Assembly: GCA_946479435.1 (NCBI GenBank)
Contig: CAMLFX010000024.1
Span: 1-37,747, forward strand
Direction: 5' to 3'
DNA: 37,747 nucleotides
Source of the DNA: an uncultured Sphingobacteriales bacterium
Lineage (GTDB): Bacteria > Bacteroidota > Bacteroidia > Chitinophagales > Chitinophagaceae
The position numbers were made by a program, and so were the translations under genes. Positions 24,455 through 32,410 of this stretch are shown in pieces (the first letter of the stretch is position 1; the number at the start of each line of letters is the position of its first letter). The notes beneath the pieces are model-generated. The model was not told the origin of the DNA and did not search any database. It was given only the letters and a program-made list of their open reading frames with translations.

Positions 24455-25048
24455 ATGAATAAGGTATGGGGAATAATGGTGGGACTGATATGCCTGGCGG
24501 CCACCGCCAGTGCACAGGGTGATACGGTACTAATGGTAAAGCTGCCCAATGTGAATGTAAAGGGCGAGCGCCAATGGGACAATAACCACGACCGGTACCA
24601 GTACAACCAAACCAGGTATTATATAACTACAATACTGCCTTACCTCAATGCAGCCACAAAGGTTTTTCATGATATAGACGAGAAGATAAGCGAGCCGGGC
24701 ATAAGCAAAAGGGCGCGCAAAGATTATATCAGCACGAAGGAAGATGAAATGCGGGGCAAGTTTGAAGATGAGGTGAAAGAACTGAACACCACACAAGGTG
24801 TACTGCTGATAAAACTAATAGCACGCCAAACAGGTGTAAACATATACAGCATATTGCAGGAGTTTAAAAACCCGCTGACAGCCATACGCTGGCAGGCATG
24901 GGCAAAAGTGAATGGCCACAACCTGAATAAAAGGTACGACCCTATTGAAGAGCCAATGCTGGAACATATTATGGAAAGCCTGGGCTACCCGCTGCCGCCT
25001 TATTATGGCATACACAACGGCGATGAAGCAGCGATGAATATACAGTAA
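24455..25048 (+). CDS. DUF4294 family exported protein
   Basis: 197 residues. The signal peptide is MNKVWGIMVGLICLAATASA followed by QGDTVLMVKLPNV. The conserved family core begins VKGERQWDNNHDRYQYNQTRYYITTILPYLNAATKV (tyrosine-rich helix) and continues with YISTKEDEMRGKFEDEVKELNTTQGVLLIKLIARQTG. DUF4294 is a Bacteroidota-specific envelope family without an assigned function. The start is fixed by the signal peptide, although the promoter lies so close that the mRNA may be leaderless; the Met at codon 8 is the alternative start. It is convergent with the acyltransferase gene ending at 25125. Confidence 0.85.
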   Translation: MNKVWGIMVGLICLAATASAQGDTVLMVKLPNVNVKGERQWDNNHDRYQYNQTRYYITTILPYLNAATKVFHDIDEKISEPGISKRARKDYISTKEDEMRGKFEDEVKELNTTQGVLLIKLIARQTGVNIYSILQEFKNPLTAIRWQAWAKVNGHNLNKRYDPIEEPMLEHIMESLGYPLPPYYGIHNGDEAAMNIQ

Positions 25049-25124
25049 CTATCAGTCTGCCATTTAGTGCGGCAGCCTCGGGGTAAGCATAAGAAGTAAG
25101 GAACTACCATTGTACTATCCTGCA

Positions 25125-26144
25125 TTATTTCTTACCCAACTTCATAAAGTACTTTTCAAGATAAGTGTAAACAAAATAACTGGCTACCAAAGTAATGGGA
25201 ATACAAACAGCCATTGCTACAATACCATTAGTGATTTTAGCATGCTTTAGTAAAAAAGTACAAACAGTGTAAACCAATGGATGAAGTAGGTAAACAGAAT
25301 AACTGGCCTCACCCAAAAAAGTAAGGGGCTTATGTATGATATTAGGAAGCAGGTAGGTTATTTTATAAAAACCAAAGCAGATCAATAAACAGCAGATTGT
25401 AAACACTATTCTATTAATACCTGTAACTAATACAATTGCATCTCCCGAACCAGGGTAAAATACGAAGGTTAATAATCCTATTAACAGCAATGAAAAAGCC
25501 ATTGCATTGCCTGTTTCTTTATCTCTAAAGAAATATCCGAGTAGGAAACCACTTAAGAACAAAGCCACTTGGTTAAGTGGATTCACATAATTTCTCCACT
25601 GTTGTGTAATGGGAACTGATGGATTTAAAATTTTGAAAGCGAAGTATAAGTAAATACCGAAAATTACTGCACTCAAAATACCGAAAAGTATTTTGGAAGA
25701 TTTTGCGAACAGTATGAAAAAAGGAAAAAATAAATAGAATACAAGTTCATTGCCTATTGACCAAACGCCAGTTGAGAAATAAGAGTCCCAACTGACAAGG
25801 CCAAATAACCCAGTAAGATTTAAAAATAATTTTGTGAAATCTGGGAGATGTCTTGAAATTGCTATAGAGCAAAATGTAACAAACCATAGCAAAGGAAAAA
25901 TTCTAAAAAATCGTTTTTTAGCAAATTTACCGACCTGAAGATTTTGTGGTGTCAGTTTATCATAATACACATAAAATAAAGTAAGTCCACTTAATACATA
26001 AAATATTGATACTCCATAAACTCCAACTCTGCCTAAAAAAGTTTCCGCAGAAGACTTTCCAAATGACCACATTGAGTAATGATAAATCATGATGCCAAAT
26101 GCAGCCAAACCCCTCAGATAATCAAGATTATGTAATCTTTTCAT
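25125..26144 (-). CDS. Acyltransferase family 3 membrane protein (OafA-like O-acetyltransferase), AT-rich
   Basis: 339 residues with about ten membrane helices. It opens NLDYLRGLAAFGIMIYHYS, the family signature in which 'R-G-x-A' and His in 'Y-H' are catalytic. GVSIFYVLSGLTLFYVY follows (the 'F-x-x-S-G-[FL]' motif), then FFRIFPLLW, and near the C-terminus ASYSVYLLHPLVY (the 'S-Y-x-x-Y-L-x-H' motif). Members acetylate O-antigen, capsule or other envelope sugars using cytosolic acetyl-CoA. The gene is visibly more AT-rich than the chromosomal genes to its left, and has its own -7 element. It lies directly after the phage-type lysis genes on the same strand, which suggests transferred cargo. 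No signal of truncation. Confidence 0.85.
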   Translation of the reverse strand: MKRLHNLDYLRGLAAFGIMIYHYSMWSFGKSSAETFLGRVGVYGVSIFYVLSGLTLFYVYYDKLTPQNLQVGKFAKKRFFRIFPLLWFVTFCSIAISRHLPDFTKLFLNLTGLFGLVSWDSYFSTGVWSIGNELVFYLFFPFFILFAKSSKILFGILSAVIFGIYLYFAFKILNPSVPITQQWRNYVNPLNQVALFLSGFLLGYFFRDKETGNAMAFSLLLIGLLTFVFYPGSGDAIVLVTGINRIVFTICCLLICFGFYKITYLLPNIIHKPLTFLGEASYSVYLLHPLVYTVCTFLLKHAKITNGIVAMAVCIPITLVASYFVYTYLEKYFMKLGKK

Positions 26145-26157
26145 ATTAAAATTTGCG

Positions 26158-26165
26158 CAAACATA
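26158..26165 (-). promoter_or_regulatory. -7 element of the acyltransferase gene
   Basis: On the minus strand TATGTTTG (26165-26158) is a perfect TAnnTTTG box 13 bp before the start codon. No clear -33 box. It would give the acyltransferase a transcript of its own, with a very short leader. Confidence 0.4.
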
Positions 26166-26181
26166 ATATAAGCTAACAGAA

Positions 26182-26730
26182 TTAAGAAATTAATGCATCA
26201 TATTCAATTAATAATTCAGCGAACTTTCTTGCTAATGCATTTTTGTTTTTATGGTATTGCTTCATATCAATTTCATTATTAATGAAACAAATTTCAGGCA
26301 ATATACTAATGCCCGCATGAGTATGTAAAATACCTAAGCGCCCCCTGTGCGATTGTGCTTCTGTCTTTACGCCACGGTTGATTATACCTAATATGGTGGC
26401 TATAGCATTAGATATATCAACAGCGATAGCTTTTTCCACATGGCTATACTCATTCTTAATAATAGCCTCGGCACCTGTGGCCAGGCGTGCTGATGAATTG
26501 AAATGCAATTCGCAAACCACGCTGCCGCTACCGGGTTTTATACGTGCTACATAAGCTAGCAAGGTTTCATCATCTTTATCGGTAATAAAATTAGCCTGTA
26601 GCCCTGTAAGCTCAGCAATAATAAGGTCGCGCAGTTCTATGGTAAGATCGGCTTCTTTAATATTGCCGCAAGTAGCGCCGGGGTCTGCGCCTGCAAGCCG
26701 TTTGTTGTGCCCGGCTGATAGATAGATCAT
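26182..26730 (-). CDS. N-acetylmuramoyl-L-alanine amidase (Amidase_3), phage-type endolysin
   Basis: 182 residues, only the catalytic domain and no signal peptide. The zinc site is readable: His8 in SAGHNKRLAGADPGA, Glu26 in NIKEADLT, His75 in CELHFNSS, and catalytic Glu145 in SILPEICFINNEID. These are the four key residues of Amidase_3, which cleaves the bond between muramic acid and the peptide of peptidoglycan. Lack of an export signal fits a lysin that reaches the wall through a holin. It follows the spanin gene by 19 bp and closes the lysis module. The region after it (26145-26181) carries the acyltransferase promoter. Confidence 0.87.
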   Translation of the reverse strand: MIYLSAGHNKRLAGADPGATCGNIKEADLTIELRDLIIAELTGLQANFITDKDDETLLAYVARIKPGSGSVVCELHFNSSARLATGAEAIIKNEYSHVEKAIAVDISNAIATILGIINRGVKTEAQSHRGRLGILHTHAGISILPEICFINNEIDMKQYHKNKNALARKFAELLIEYDALIS

Positions 26731-26749
26731 GATAAATGGGTTTATGGTA

Positions 26750-27208
26750 TTAAAGCCATGTACGAATGGCTATGTAAATAGCTATAATGCCTATACAAAT
26801 TAGAGCAGCCAGCCTCCATAGTTTCATTGCACGGGTTTCGCCGGCCAGCTTATTGCTCATATTGGTTAGCTCAGCTTGCAGGGCTTGTTCCAACGCTTTG
26901 TTGCGCGCCTGCACAAACTTGTTGCGTACCAGGGTATCGGTAGTATGCAGGGTATGGTAGATATGCTTGTACAGGGTATGCGATACTGTATCTGTTTGAA
27001 GAAAAGTATCGCTAACAATTATTGTATCGCCTCTCAGCAATACCTCGTTAGCAAAAACACTATCGGGCGTTGTATATAAACTGCCGCAGGCTTTTGCTAC
27101 CACCTGCGGATAGAAGCCCTGCGCCTTCCACACCTGCCGGGTAGCTTTATTTGCAGTATAGCAGGAAGCCAGCAGTAATGGCAGCAATAAAACAAGGAAA
27201 CTGCGCAT
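26750..27208 (-). CDS. Probable one-piece spanin (u-spanin): lipoprotein with C-terminal membrane helix
   Basis: 152 residues from the ATG at 27208; an extended frame to 27259 would bury the signal peptide and is rejected. MRSFLVLLLPLLLASC is a lipoprotein signal (lipobox LLASC, Cys16). The middle is a soluble periplasmic region with many Thr/Asp/Val, followed by a helical part rich in Ala/Gln/Glu (NKFVQARNKALEQALQAEL). The last ~24 residues form a membrane helix (LWRLAALICIGIIAIYIAI then RTWL). An outer-membrane lipid anchor at one end and an inner-membrane helix at the other is the defining plan of phage T1-type u-spanins, which fuse the two membranes at the end of lysis. It sits between the holin candidate (1-bp gap) and the endolysin. 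No sequence match could be tested. Confidence 0.6.
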   Translation of the reverse strand: MRSFLVLLLPLLLASCYTANKATRQVWKAQGFYPQVVAKACGSLYTTPDSVFANEVLLRGDTIIVSDTFLQTDTVSHTLYKHIYHTLHTTDTLVRNKFVQARNKALEQALQAELTNMSNKLAGETRAMKLWRLAALICIGIIAIYIAIRTWL

Positions 27209-27209
27209 G

Positions 27210-27467
27210 TTATTTATTTTTTCTTTCAAAACTGTACAAGGAGGTTTCTTCAATGCCAAACATCTTTGAGAGGCCGTAAGCCAGGGGATCGATAACCACC
27301 TTCAGGAAGAGCGTTATTTCATACTTCTGTGCTTCGGGTACAACATTGGTTGCTGCCAGCCAACTGATGGTGATGGTAGTGAGCAGAAAAATGATGCGGA
27401 ATATCCATTTAGCCCACAGAGGGGTTTTGTTGCCTATCTGCGACAGGCCGAACTTTGTTGTTTCCAT
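27210..27467 (-). CDS. Small membrane protein, holin candidate
   Basis: 85 residues with two hydrophobic segments: about 18-43 (WAKWIFRIIFLLTTITISWL) and a weaker one at 51-70 (ITLFLKVVIDPLAYGLSKMF). A charged tail ends ERKNK. Size, two helices, a basic C-terminus and position directly before the spanin and amidase fit a class II phage holin, which would open the inner membrane for the endolysin. The stop codon is one base before the spanin start. No specific holin family is recognised, so the call rests mainly on context. Confidence 0.5.
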   Translation of the reverse strand: METTKFGLSQIGNKTPLWAKWIFRIIFLLTTITISWLAATNVVPEAQKYEITLFLKVVIDPLAYGLSKMFGIEETSLYSFERKNK

Positions 27468-27488
27468 AGTGTAGGGTATTTATAATTA

Positions 27489-27788
27489 TTATTTTATTAG
27501 CAGGCTGTAACGCTTATCCAGCGCCATTTGTACTTTTATATCGCGTATATCCATATCCAGTTTATCTTGCCTGGCTTTAAGGTCTTTAGTGGCAATATCC
27601 AGTTGCTGTATCTGTATGCTATTGATCTTTGTTTGCGTATCGTTTTGCCTTATTTCGGTCAGCACCCTGTTTACTTGTGTCAGGAAAAACAGGGCTACGG
27701 CTATGAATGAGGTGACAATGGTCCATAATACCTTCCAGGTTACACCCCTTATCTCTTTTTGCTCAATACTTCTTATTCCCGGTGTCAT
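27489..27788 (-). CDS. Single-pass membrane protein with coiled coil, lysis-associated
   Basis: 99 residues: a short charged N-terminus, one membrane helix at about 18-40 (WKVLWTIVTSFIAVALFFLT), then a long polar heptad-like helix (VLTEIRQNDTQTKINSIQIQQ onward, ending KRYSLLIK). This N-in, single-helix, periplasmic coiled-coil plan is that of inner-membrane spanins, antiholins or small phage membrane regulators. Its ATG overlaps the stop codon of the fibre gene by 4 bp (ATGA) and it is 21 bp before the holin candidate. The exact role is unknown. Confidence 0.5.
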   Translation of the reverse strand: MTPGIRSIEQKEIRGVTWKVLWTIVTSFIAVALFFLTQVNRVLTEIRQNDTQTKINSIQIQQLDIATKDLKARQDKLDMDIRDIKVQMALDKRYSLLIK

Positions 27789-30772
27789 GGCTGGTAAATT
27801 TGATAACGGTTATTTTGATTGTTGTGCAGACTGATGCGCTGAGCTTCAGTAAGTTCGTGGGCGTACAGAATAAATTCATAGATATTCCCCTTCATGCGCA
27901 CATTGTTACTACCGTTAGAACCAAGAGAAAAAGAAGTTGGTGCATTGCCAGCTGAAGGAATATCGCTGTTTGTGTTATTCGTTACAGCTGTACTTCCATT
28001 TACAAACAATCTACTTTTGTTTATTGTAGCCTGATTAATATTCAAAAAACTAAAAATCACACTTTTAGCATCTGCACTTGAGCCACTATTATTATATTTA
28101 TTTGAAACAACAAGTTGACCGCTTGTGCCATTCGTAACTTGAGCGATAATCAAATTTGTAGCACTTTGCGCACTTCTATTATCATACGATAAACTAATCC
28201 CTCTCAATGCAGTAGTTCCTGAATTATTACCATATAATCCATAAACACTTGAGGTCGTGACCAAGGTTGGCTTAAACACTACATTAGCCGTACTATTACT
28301 ATCACCGCTATGTAAAAAATTGAATAATCCTGGACTATTATTATTCGTATTCATGTAGCTGGTGCCATTATATTCCGCAAATATTTCCCTGTTTATTTTC
28401 CTGAACCTTACACCTTGTGGTATAGTGACACTCTGAAAATAAGCTGTAGAGAATTCGCCCTGATTATACCACCTCGATATATAGCAGGTATCTTTCCACT
28501 TCCAGTCGTTAACTAAAAATGTATCCAGCTCGCCAAGAGGAGTGAACCCGACATCAATAAACGAGTTGGCATCTGCAAGGCTGGTAAGGCGGCATGCATA
28601 GCCATTATAGTCTGCCCGAAGCTTCCTGAACGAAACGGCCAGTATAGGCTTACCAATCGTATCTAAAGGATAATAGCGGGGCACAAGCCCATCTACCCAA
28701 ACGCTTTCTACCCTTGCTATAAACCTGTCGGAAGCGGTAACCTTTTTTGTTTTGAATTTGAAGCCACCACCTGGTAACATAGAAAAAGAAGTATCATCCA
28801 TATACTTACCTGCCGTATTATCAAATACGCTGATAAGCTTATTTTTCATCGAAGTATCAGCATAAGTACTATCCGTTGCAAACTTCGCCAGGCGAAGATC
28901 ATAGAAGAAGGTTTCAGTAGCATTTTTCCAGTAGCCGTTGCTGGTGTATTGCAGCGTAGTTGTGGATGGGTTCATTCTTACACTACCGAAATAAGGATTG
29001 AAATAATTATTAGGGTTATTACTAACTGGTACTTTTACCGCAGTTGAATACACCGACAAAGCGCTTTTACCTTTCAGTATAAAATCGGCACCAATACCTG
29101 TATCGCCCACATTTGTTTTAAAGCCAAGCCCTGTTGCACCATTATCGCCGGGCATATTCATGCTCTCATACATCGATGCGAAACTTTTATTTACACCACG
29201 CGAAAAAAAGTAAGGGCTCCATTCTGTATTATCGTTACCTGTAGTGCCGGATAAACTACCAATGAACAAACCTGCGCTATCGGTTGTCATGCGCGGGCTG
29301 TATAATTTTATCGACCACCGGTTATTCGGCGAAGCCGATGTGGTGCCTACATACCTGTTAACCACTGAAAGCATGCTATACACCAGCCCTGTATTAACCG
29401 GATTTAAATATTGCATAGGATACACCTTACACATCAGGTCCTGGTAACCCGCAGAGCCGCCCCGCGTTTTAGTGTACATTACCACCAGCTTATTCAATTC
29501 CTTAGCAAAATATATTACCGGCTCATTCAACACATCTGTACCTAAGGTATGATCCACTACATCGCTAACGGTAAAATAATCTCCATCGCTCGATACTGCC
29601 ATATCGATAAACACACGGTTTGTTGTATGCCCCAGGTAGCGCATAAAAGTGGCATAGGTCAGTTTTGTATCTTCTGAATACGCCAAATACGACATAGCAT
29701 TTTGTGTTGGCAAAATGGCAAATACTCTTGAAGGGTTTGCAAAGGCAGTATCGGCTGTGCCAAACATTACCTTTCTCAACTCGCCGGATGCCTTTGACCT
29801 GAAGTAAAAAGTATAGCCTTGCTCCGGCCTGAAATAAATGCCGGGTTCGTTTACATTATCAGGGCTATCGCGTACAACTAAAGGGGTGGCCTGCCATGTT
29901 TCACCATAGTCGTAAGATTTAGCCAGCGAAGAATAATACAACGAACTATTGCTGGAGCCTGGGCCCGATACCAGGTAGTCGTAAGGCGCCAGCCAGTAGC
30001 CGTTGCCCATATCAAATATCCTGCTGCCACAAACTGATAAGCGGTTATTTTGATTCAGTACAATTTCGGGAGCTGTCCAGCCACCACCGCTGGCAGGCAA
30101 TTTCGATTTGCATAAAGCGGTTCTTAAACTATCCGGTTGCTGGCTCAGCCAACCTGTAAATATTAATATAAGATCTCCGTTAGGCTGCACCTTCACGTTG
30201 GGATTAAGCCCGCTCAGCAACCACGATGGTTTTGTAAGAATAAGTTGCGGCTGCGTAAAGCTGACAAAATCTTTTGTAGTGATCATCGCAATAGCAGCAT
30301 CAGACACATCAGATGGCGAAGTAAAAAAGTAGTTGAAAAATATTTTATAAACGCCATCGTGATAAATAACCTGGGCCATATCGTTTCGTCTGTTGGCATC
30401 GGTAGCCAAAGCAGCTGTTGATATCTTCGCACTCAGCTCTCCTTTTGTAGCCAACTTATGTATTGTATCCCTATCATTCAACTGCTTTATTTTATCAACT
30501 CCATTGATAGAGTATAATGAGCTATCTGCATAATTATGAAAGTAGGTGCCTGTTTTACCGTTTATATTACTCACATTGCCCCGAGGTAATAACACTCCCT
30601 TTTTCGAGCTATCTGTGCCTACTTCTAAATAAGCCGATGAATCAGCAAATTTCCTTTCTCCACTGCCCACGGATAGTGAACCACTGATGTAATATTTGTT
30701 TGTCAGTACACCTGTTTGCCCATAGCTTGTATAACCAATAAGCAATAATAGCAGGATAAGTAAATTCTTCAT
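27785..30772 (-). CDS. Fibre-like protein with signal peptide, sialidase-like propeller and arabinofuranosidase-like C-terminal domain
   Basis: 995 residues. The start MKNLLILLLLLIGYTSYGQ is a Sec signal peptide, unusual for a virion fibre. Residues 20-90 contain SSAYLEVGTDSSKKGVLLPR, the 'A-L-E-V-x-S-x-x-K-G-x-L-x-P-R' opening found in Bacteroidota fibre-like proteins with S74-type chaperone tails. Residues ~100-440 form strands like a glycoside-hydrolase/BNR propeller (SYDYGETW, NEPGIYFRPE, NGYWLAPYDY). Residues ~725-860 contain VSFRKLRADYNGYACRL, FIDVGFTPLGELDTFLV and CYISRWYNQGE, matching the ArabFuran-catal-like module seen in phage fibres. A concanavalin-like end has FEFILYAHELT-type strands. 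Probable glycan-binding or glycan-cutting fibre. No T9SS sorting domain. Confidence 0.65.
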   Translation of the reverse strand: MKNLLILLLLLIGYTSYGQTGVLTNKYYISGSLSVGSGERKFADSSAYLEVGTDSSKKGVLLPRGNVSNINGKTGTYFHNYADSSLYSINGVDKIKQLNDRDTIHKLATKGELSAKISTAALATDANRRNDMAQVIYHDGVYKIFFNYFFTSPSDVSDAAIAMITTKDFVSFTQPQLILTKPSWLLSGLNPNVKVQPNGDLILIFTGWLSQQPDSLRTALCKSKLPASGGGWTAPEIVLNQNNRLSVCGSRIFDMGNGYWLAPYDYLVSGPGSSNSSLYYSSLAKSYDYGETWQATPLVVRDSPDNVNEPGIYFRPEQGYTFYFRSKASGELRKVMFGTADTAFANPSRVFAILPTQNAMSYLAYSEDTKLTYATFMRYLGHTTNRVFIDMAVSSDGDYFTVSDVVDHTLGTDVLNEPVIYFAKELNKLVVMYTKTRGGSAGYQDLMCKVYPMQYLNPVNTGLVYSMLSVVNRYVGTTSASPNNRWSIKLYSPRMTTDSAGLFIGSLSGTTGNDNTEWSPYFFSRGVNKSFASMYESMNMPGDNGATGLGFKTNVGDTGIGADFILKGKSALSVYSTAVKVPVSNNPNNYFNPYFGSVRMNPSTTTLQYTSNGYWKNATETFFYDLRLAKFATDSTYADTSMKNKLISVFDNTAGKYMDDTSFSMLPGGGFKFKTKKVTASDRFIARVESVWVDGLVPRYYPLDTIGKPILAVSFRKLRADYNGYACRLTSLADANSFIDVGFTPLGELDTFLVNDWKWKDTCYISRWYNQGEFSTAYFQSVTIPQGVRFRKINREIFAEYNGTSYMNTNNNSPGLFNFLHSGDSNSTANVVFKPTLVTTSSVYGLYGNNSGTTALRGISLSYDNRSAQSATNLIIAQVTNGTSGQLVVSNKYNNSGSSADAKSVIFSFLNINQATINKSRLFVNGSTAVTNNTNSDIPSAGNAPTSFSLGSNGSNNVRMKGNIYEFILYAHELTEAQRISLHNNQNNRYQIYQP

Positions 30773-30780
30773 GAGTGTAT

Positions 30781-31317
30781 CTATTTAAAATATAACAGGG
30801 TTATGTTTTGTCCTTCTTGTAGCGGTGTATTGAATGTGATGGCACCTGCTGGGGCATTGAATGTGTATTCATAATCGCCTGCACCTTCCTGTAGTATAGC
30901 ACCTTCAATAAACACCACTACTTGTGTGGCGTTTACCAGGTCGAGGTAGGTAGCGATGGTTTGCCCTTCGGTGGCAACAAACTGTTTTCTGCCAACCTTA
31001 GGTATAATACCACCATTGGTTTCTTCATCACTGCATACACCCAGTAATGGTATGGTTACCATACTATAGTAGGTATCGTTGAGAATCGATGCATCGGGCT
31101 TATACAGCCTGAAGGTGTAGGTGTAGCTTTCATTCAGTCTGGCAGGCACTACAATAGATTGGCCTGCCGTGCATATAAATTGCACATACTGGTAAGCGCC
31201 ATTGAAGCTGCTCATAAATGCCCATGTACCTGTTGTATCGGCTGTTATGGGTAATATCACGGCTTCTTCGGTTACAGGCACTTCACCCAGGCCGGTATAG
31301 TGATTCATACAATTCAT
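30781..31317 (-). CDS. Beta-rich structural protein of the cassette
   Basis: 178 residues from the ATG at 31317, five bases after the preceding stop; an upstream in-frame TTG at 31335 is less likely. The sequence is mostly short beta strands. Near the C-terminus TQVVVFIEGAILQEGAGDYEY followed by GAITFNTPLQEGQNITLLYF is a pattern commonly seen in phage neck, fibre-base or appendage proteins ('V-x-x-x-G-x-x-Q...Y-x-x-x...G-x-I-x-F...P-L-x-x-G-x-x-I-x-x-x-Y'). It is directly upstream of the fibre gene (8 bp), so it may connect the fibre to the particle. No enzymatic motif. Confidence 0.55.
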   Translation of the reverse strand: MNCMNHYTGLGEVPVTEEAVILPITADTTGTWAFMSSFNGAYQYVQFICTAGQSIVVPARLNESYTYTFRLYKPDASILNDTYYSMVTIPLLGVCSDEETNGGIIPKVGRKQFVATEGQTIATYLDLVNATQVVVFIEGAILQEGAGDYEYTFNAPAGAITFNTPLQEGQNITLLYFK

Positions 31318-31322
31318 GGTGG

Positions 31323-31868
31323 TTAATTTTGACAAGGGTTAGTAATACAGTTACCGGGTATGAACATCTTCGATACACGCAGCGTAAGCCTGACAATCGT
31401 CTCATTCTTCAAGCGCTGCAATGCAGCCTGCATATCATCAGTTTTCATCTTCGGCATTTCTTCCAGCAATACCTGTTCGCGATTGGCAACGCTACTTACA
31501 GGTTGCACATTCATATCTTCATACATCATACAGGTATTACGCATTAATTCTATCAACCTGTATGCATCTGCATGTTGCACAACGGCTACTAATTGCACCA
31601 GTTGCGTATCGAGAAACGACAAGCGTTGTGCATTGCTATCTGTTAAGCGTTCTGCAGGTATTGCTTCGTAAGTAATAACGGGCTCATTGCGCAGGTAGAA
31701 ATAGTTACTTATTTTATCATTCGGCAAAATGATCTTTCGCTCACTGCCTTGTGCATGATATATCGCGTGACTGGTTTCATCTCTATGTACATTTGCATAG
31801 CCATCATGAAAGAAGGTATTCTTAGTCATAATGAAACAAGCCAGTTGCTCAAAGTCGTTGCTTTGCAT
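31323..31868 (-). CDS. Unknown cassette protein
   Basis: 181 residues, no signal peptide or membrane helix. The N-terminal half is mixed (NDFEQLACFIMTKNTFFHDG, YFYLRNEPVITYE) and the C-terminal half is helical (DTQLVQLVAVVQHADAYRLI, KMKTDDMQAALQRLKNETIV). It ends with a Cys-containing tail, CITNPCQN. No family is recognised. The tight position between the 49-residue gene and the structural gene at 30781 suggests a particle component or assembly helper. Confidence 0.5.
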   Translation of the reverse strand: MQSNDFEQLACFIMTKNTFFHDGYANVHRDETSHAIYHAQGSERKIILPNDKISNYFYLRNEPVITYEAIPAERLTDSNAQRLSFLDTQLVQLVAVVQHADAYRLIELMRNTCMMYEDMNVQPVSSVANREQVLLEEMPKMKTDDMQAALQRLKNETIVRLTLRVSKMFIPGNCITNPCQN

Positions 31869-31880
31869 AGTGTGATAGGT

Positions 31881-32030
31881 TTATCGGTTCTTAAATATTT
31901 TGGCACTCAACTTAGCAGGCTTATTGTGCTTCACAGCTTTCTTTACATAAGTCTTCGTCACGGTTTCCTTCACGTATTTATCTTTCAGCTGCTGTAGCAA
32001 TGCCTGGTACTCCTGCATATCCATACTCAT
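31881..32030 (-). CDS. 49-residue basic protein
   Basis: A short frame starting ATGAGTATGGATATG at 32030, with its ATG overlapping the stop of the membrane-protein gene by 4 bp (ATGA) and its own TAA at 31881-31883. The product begins MSMDMQEYQALLQQLKDKYV and continues with a strongly basic segment (YVKKAVKHNKPAKLSAKIF, ending KNR). It has about 13 Lys/Arg against few acidic residues. Coupling and codon use support a real gene. Possible roles are DNA or scaffold binding inside a particle; unknown. Confidence 0.6.
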   Translation of the reverse strand: MSMDMQEYQALLQQLKDKYVKETVTKTYVKKAVKHNKPAKLSAKIFKNR

Positions 32031-32410
32031 CTTTGTTTCATTTTATTCAGCAGGTACAGGCTCAGATTGGTACCAGTGCTTATGTAAACGAGATACCAAA
32101 TGATATTGATGGTACAAGTCGTTATCCAGTTGTTCACTTCATCGGTGAGCCAATAATGGATAACGCTATTCATAAACAGCACATAGCACCAGAAACAAAC
32201 AAACGTTACCGCATGGCTAAAACACAATTCGCAATAGCCACCTGCTTTCACTAAAAACATCTTGCCTTTCCTATCCCATTTTTGCAGTTTCTTTTGCCAG
32301 CCAAGCAGGCTATCCAGCCACTGGCCTTGCTGTATGCTGATAAATAATATCTTCGCTAAACATGCATTCGCTATCAGCCCAACTATCGTGTACAATAAAA
32401 AAGCTATCAT
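32027..32410 (-). CDS. Multi-pass membrane protein with CxxC motif
   Basis: 127 residues from the ATG at 32410, which overlaps the preceding stop by 4 bp (ATGA); a start 15 bp upstream is possible but would overlap more. Three to four hydrophobic segments: MIAFLLYTIVGLIANACLA, then FSHAVTFVCFWCYVLFMNSV, and WITTCTINIIWYLVYI. A loop carries GGYCELCFSHA, a CxxC of the type seen in DUF1360-like membrane proteins, which may bind metal or form a disulfide. An inner-membrane protein in the middle of a capsid operon is unusual; it could be a superinfection or assembly factor. Function unknown. Confidence 0.55.
   Translation of the reverse strand: MIAFLLYTIVGLIANACLAKILFISIQQGQWLDSLLGWQKKLQKWDRKGKMFLVKAGGYCELCFSHAVTFVCFWCYVLFMNSVIHYWLTDEVNNWITTCTINIIWYLVYISTGTNLSLYLLNKMKQR

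Noticed and set aside
25049..25124. CTGCC/GGCAG pair as a terminator for the acyltransferase gene
   Set aside because: Five-base stem without a T tract; too weak to call.
27785..30772. Calling the fibre-like protein a true sialidase
   Set aside because: The propeller strands resemble glycoside hydrolases, but no catalytic Arg triad or Asp boxes could be traced with confidence.
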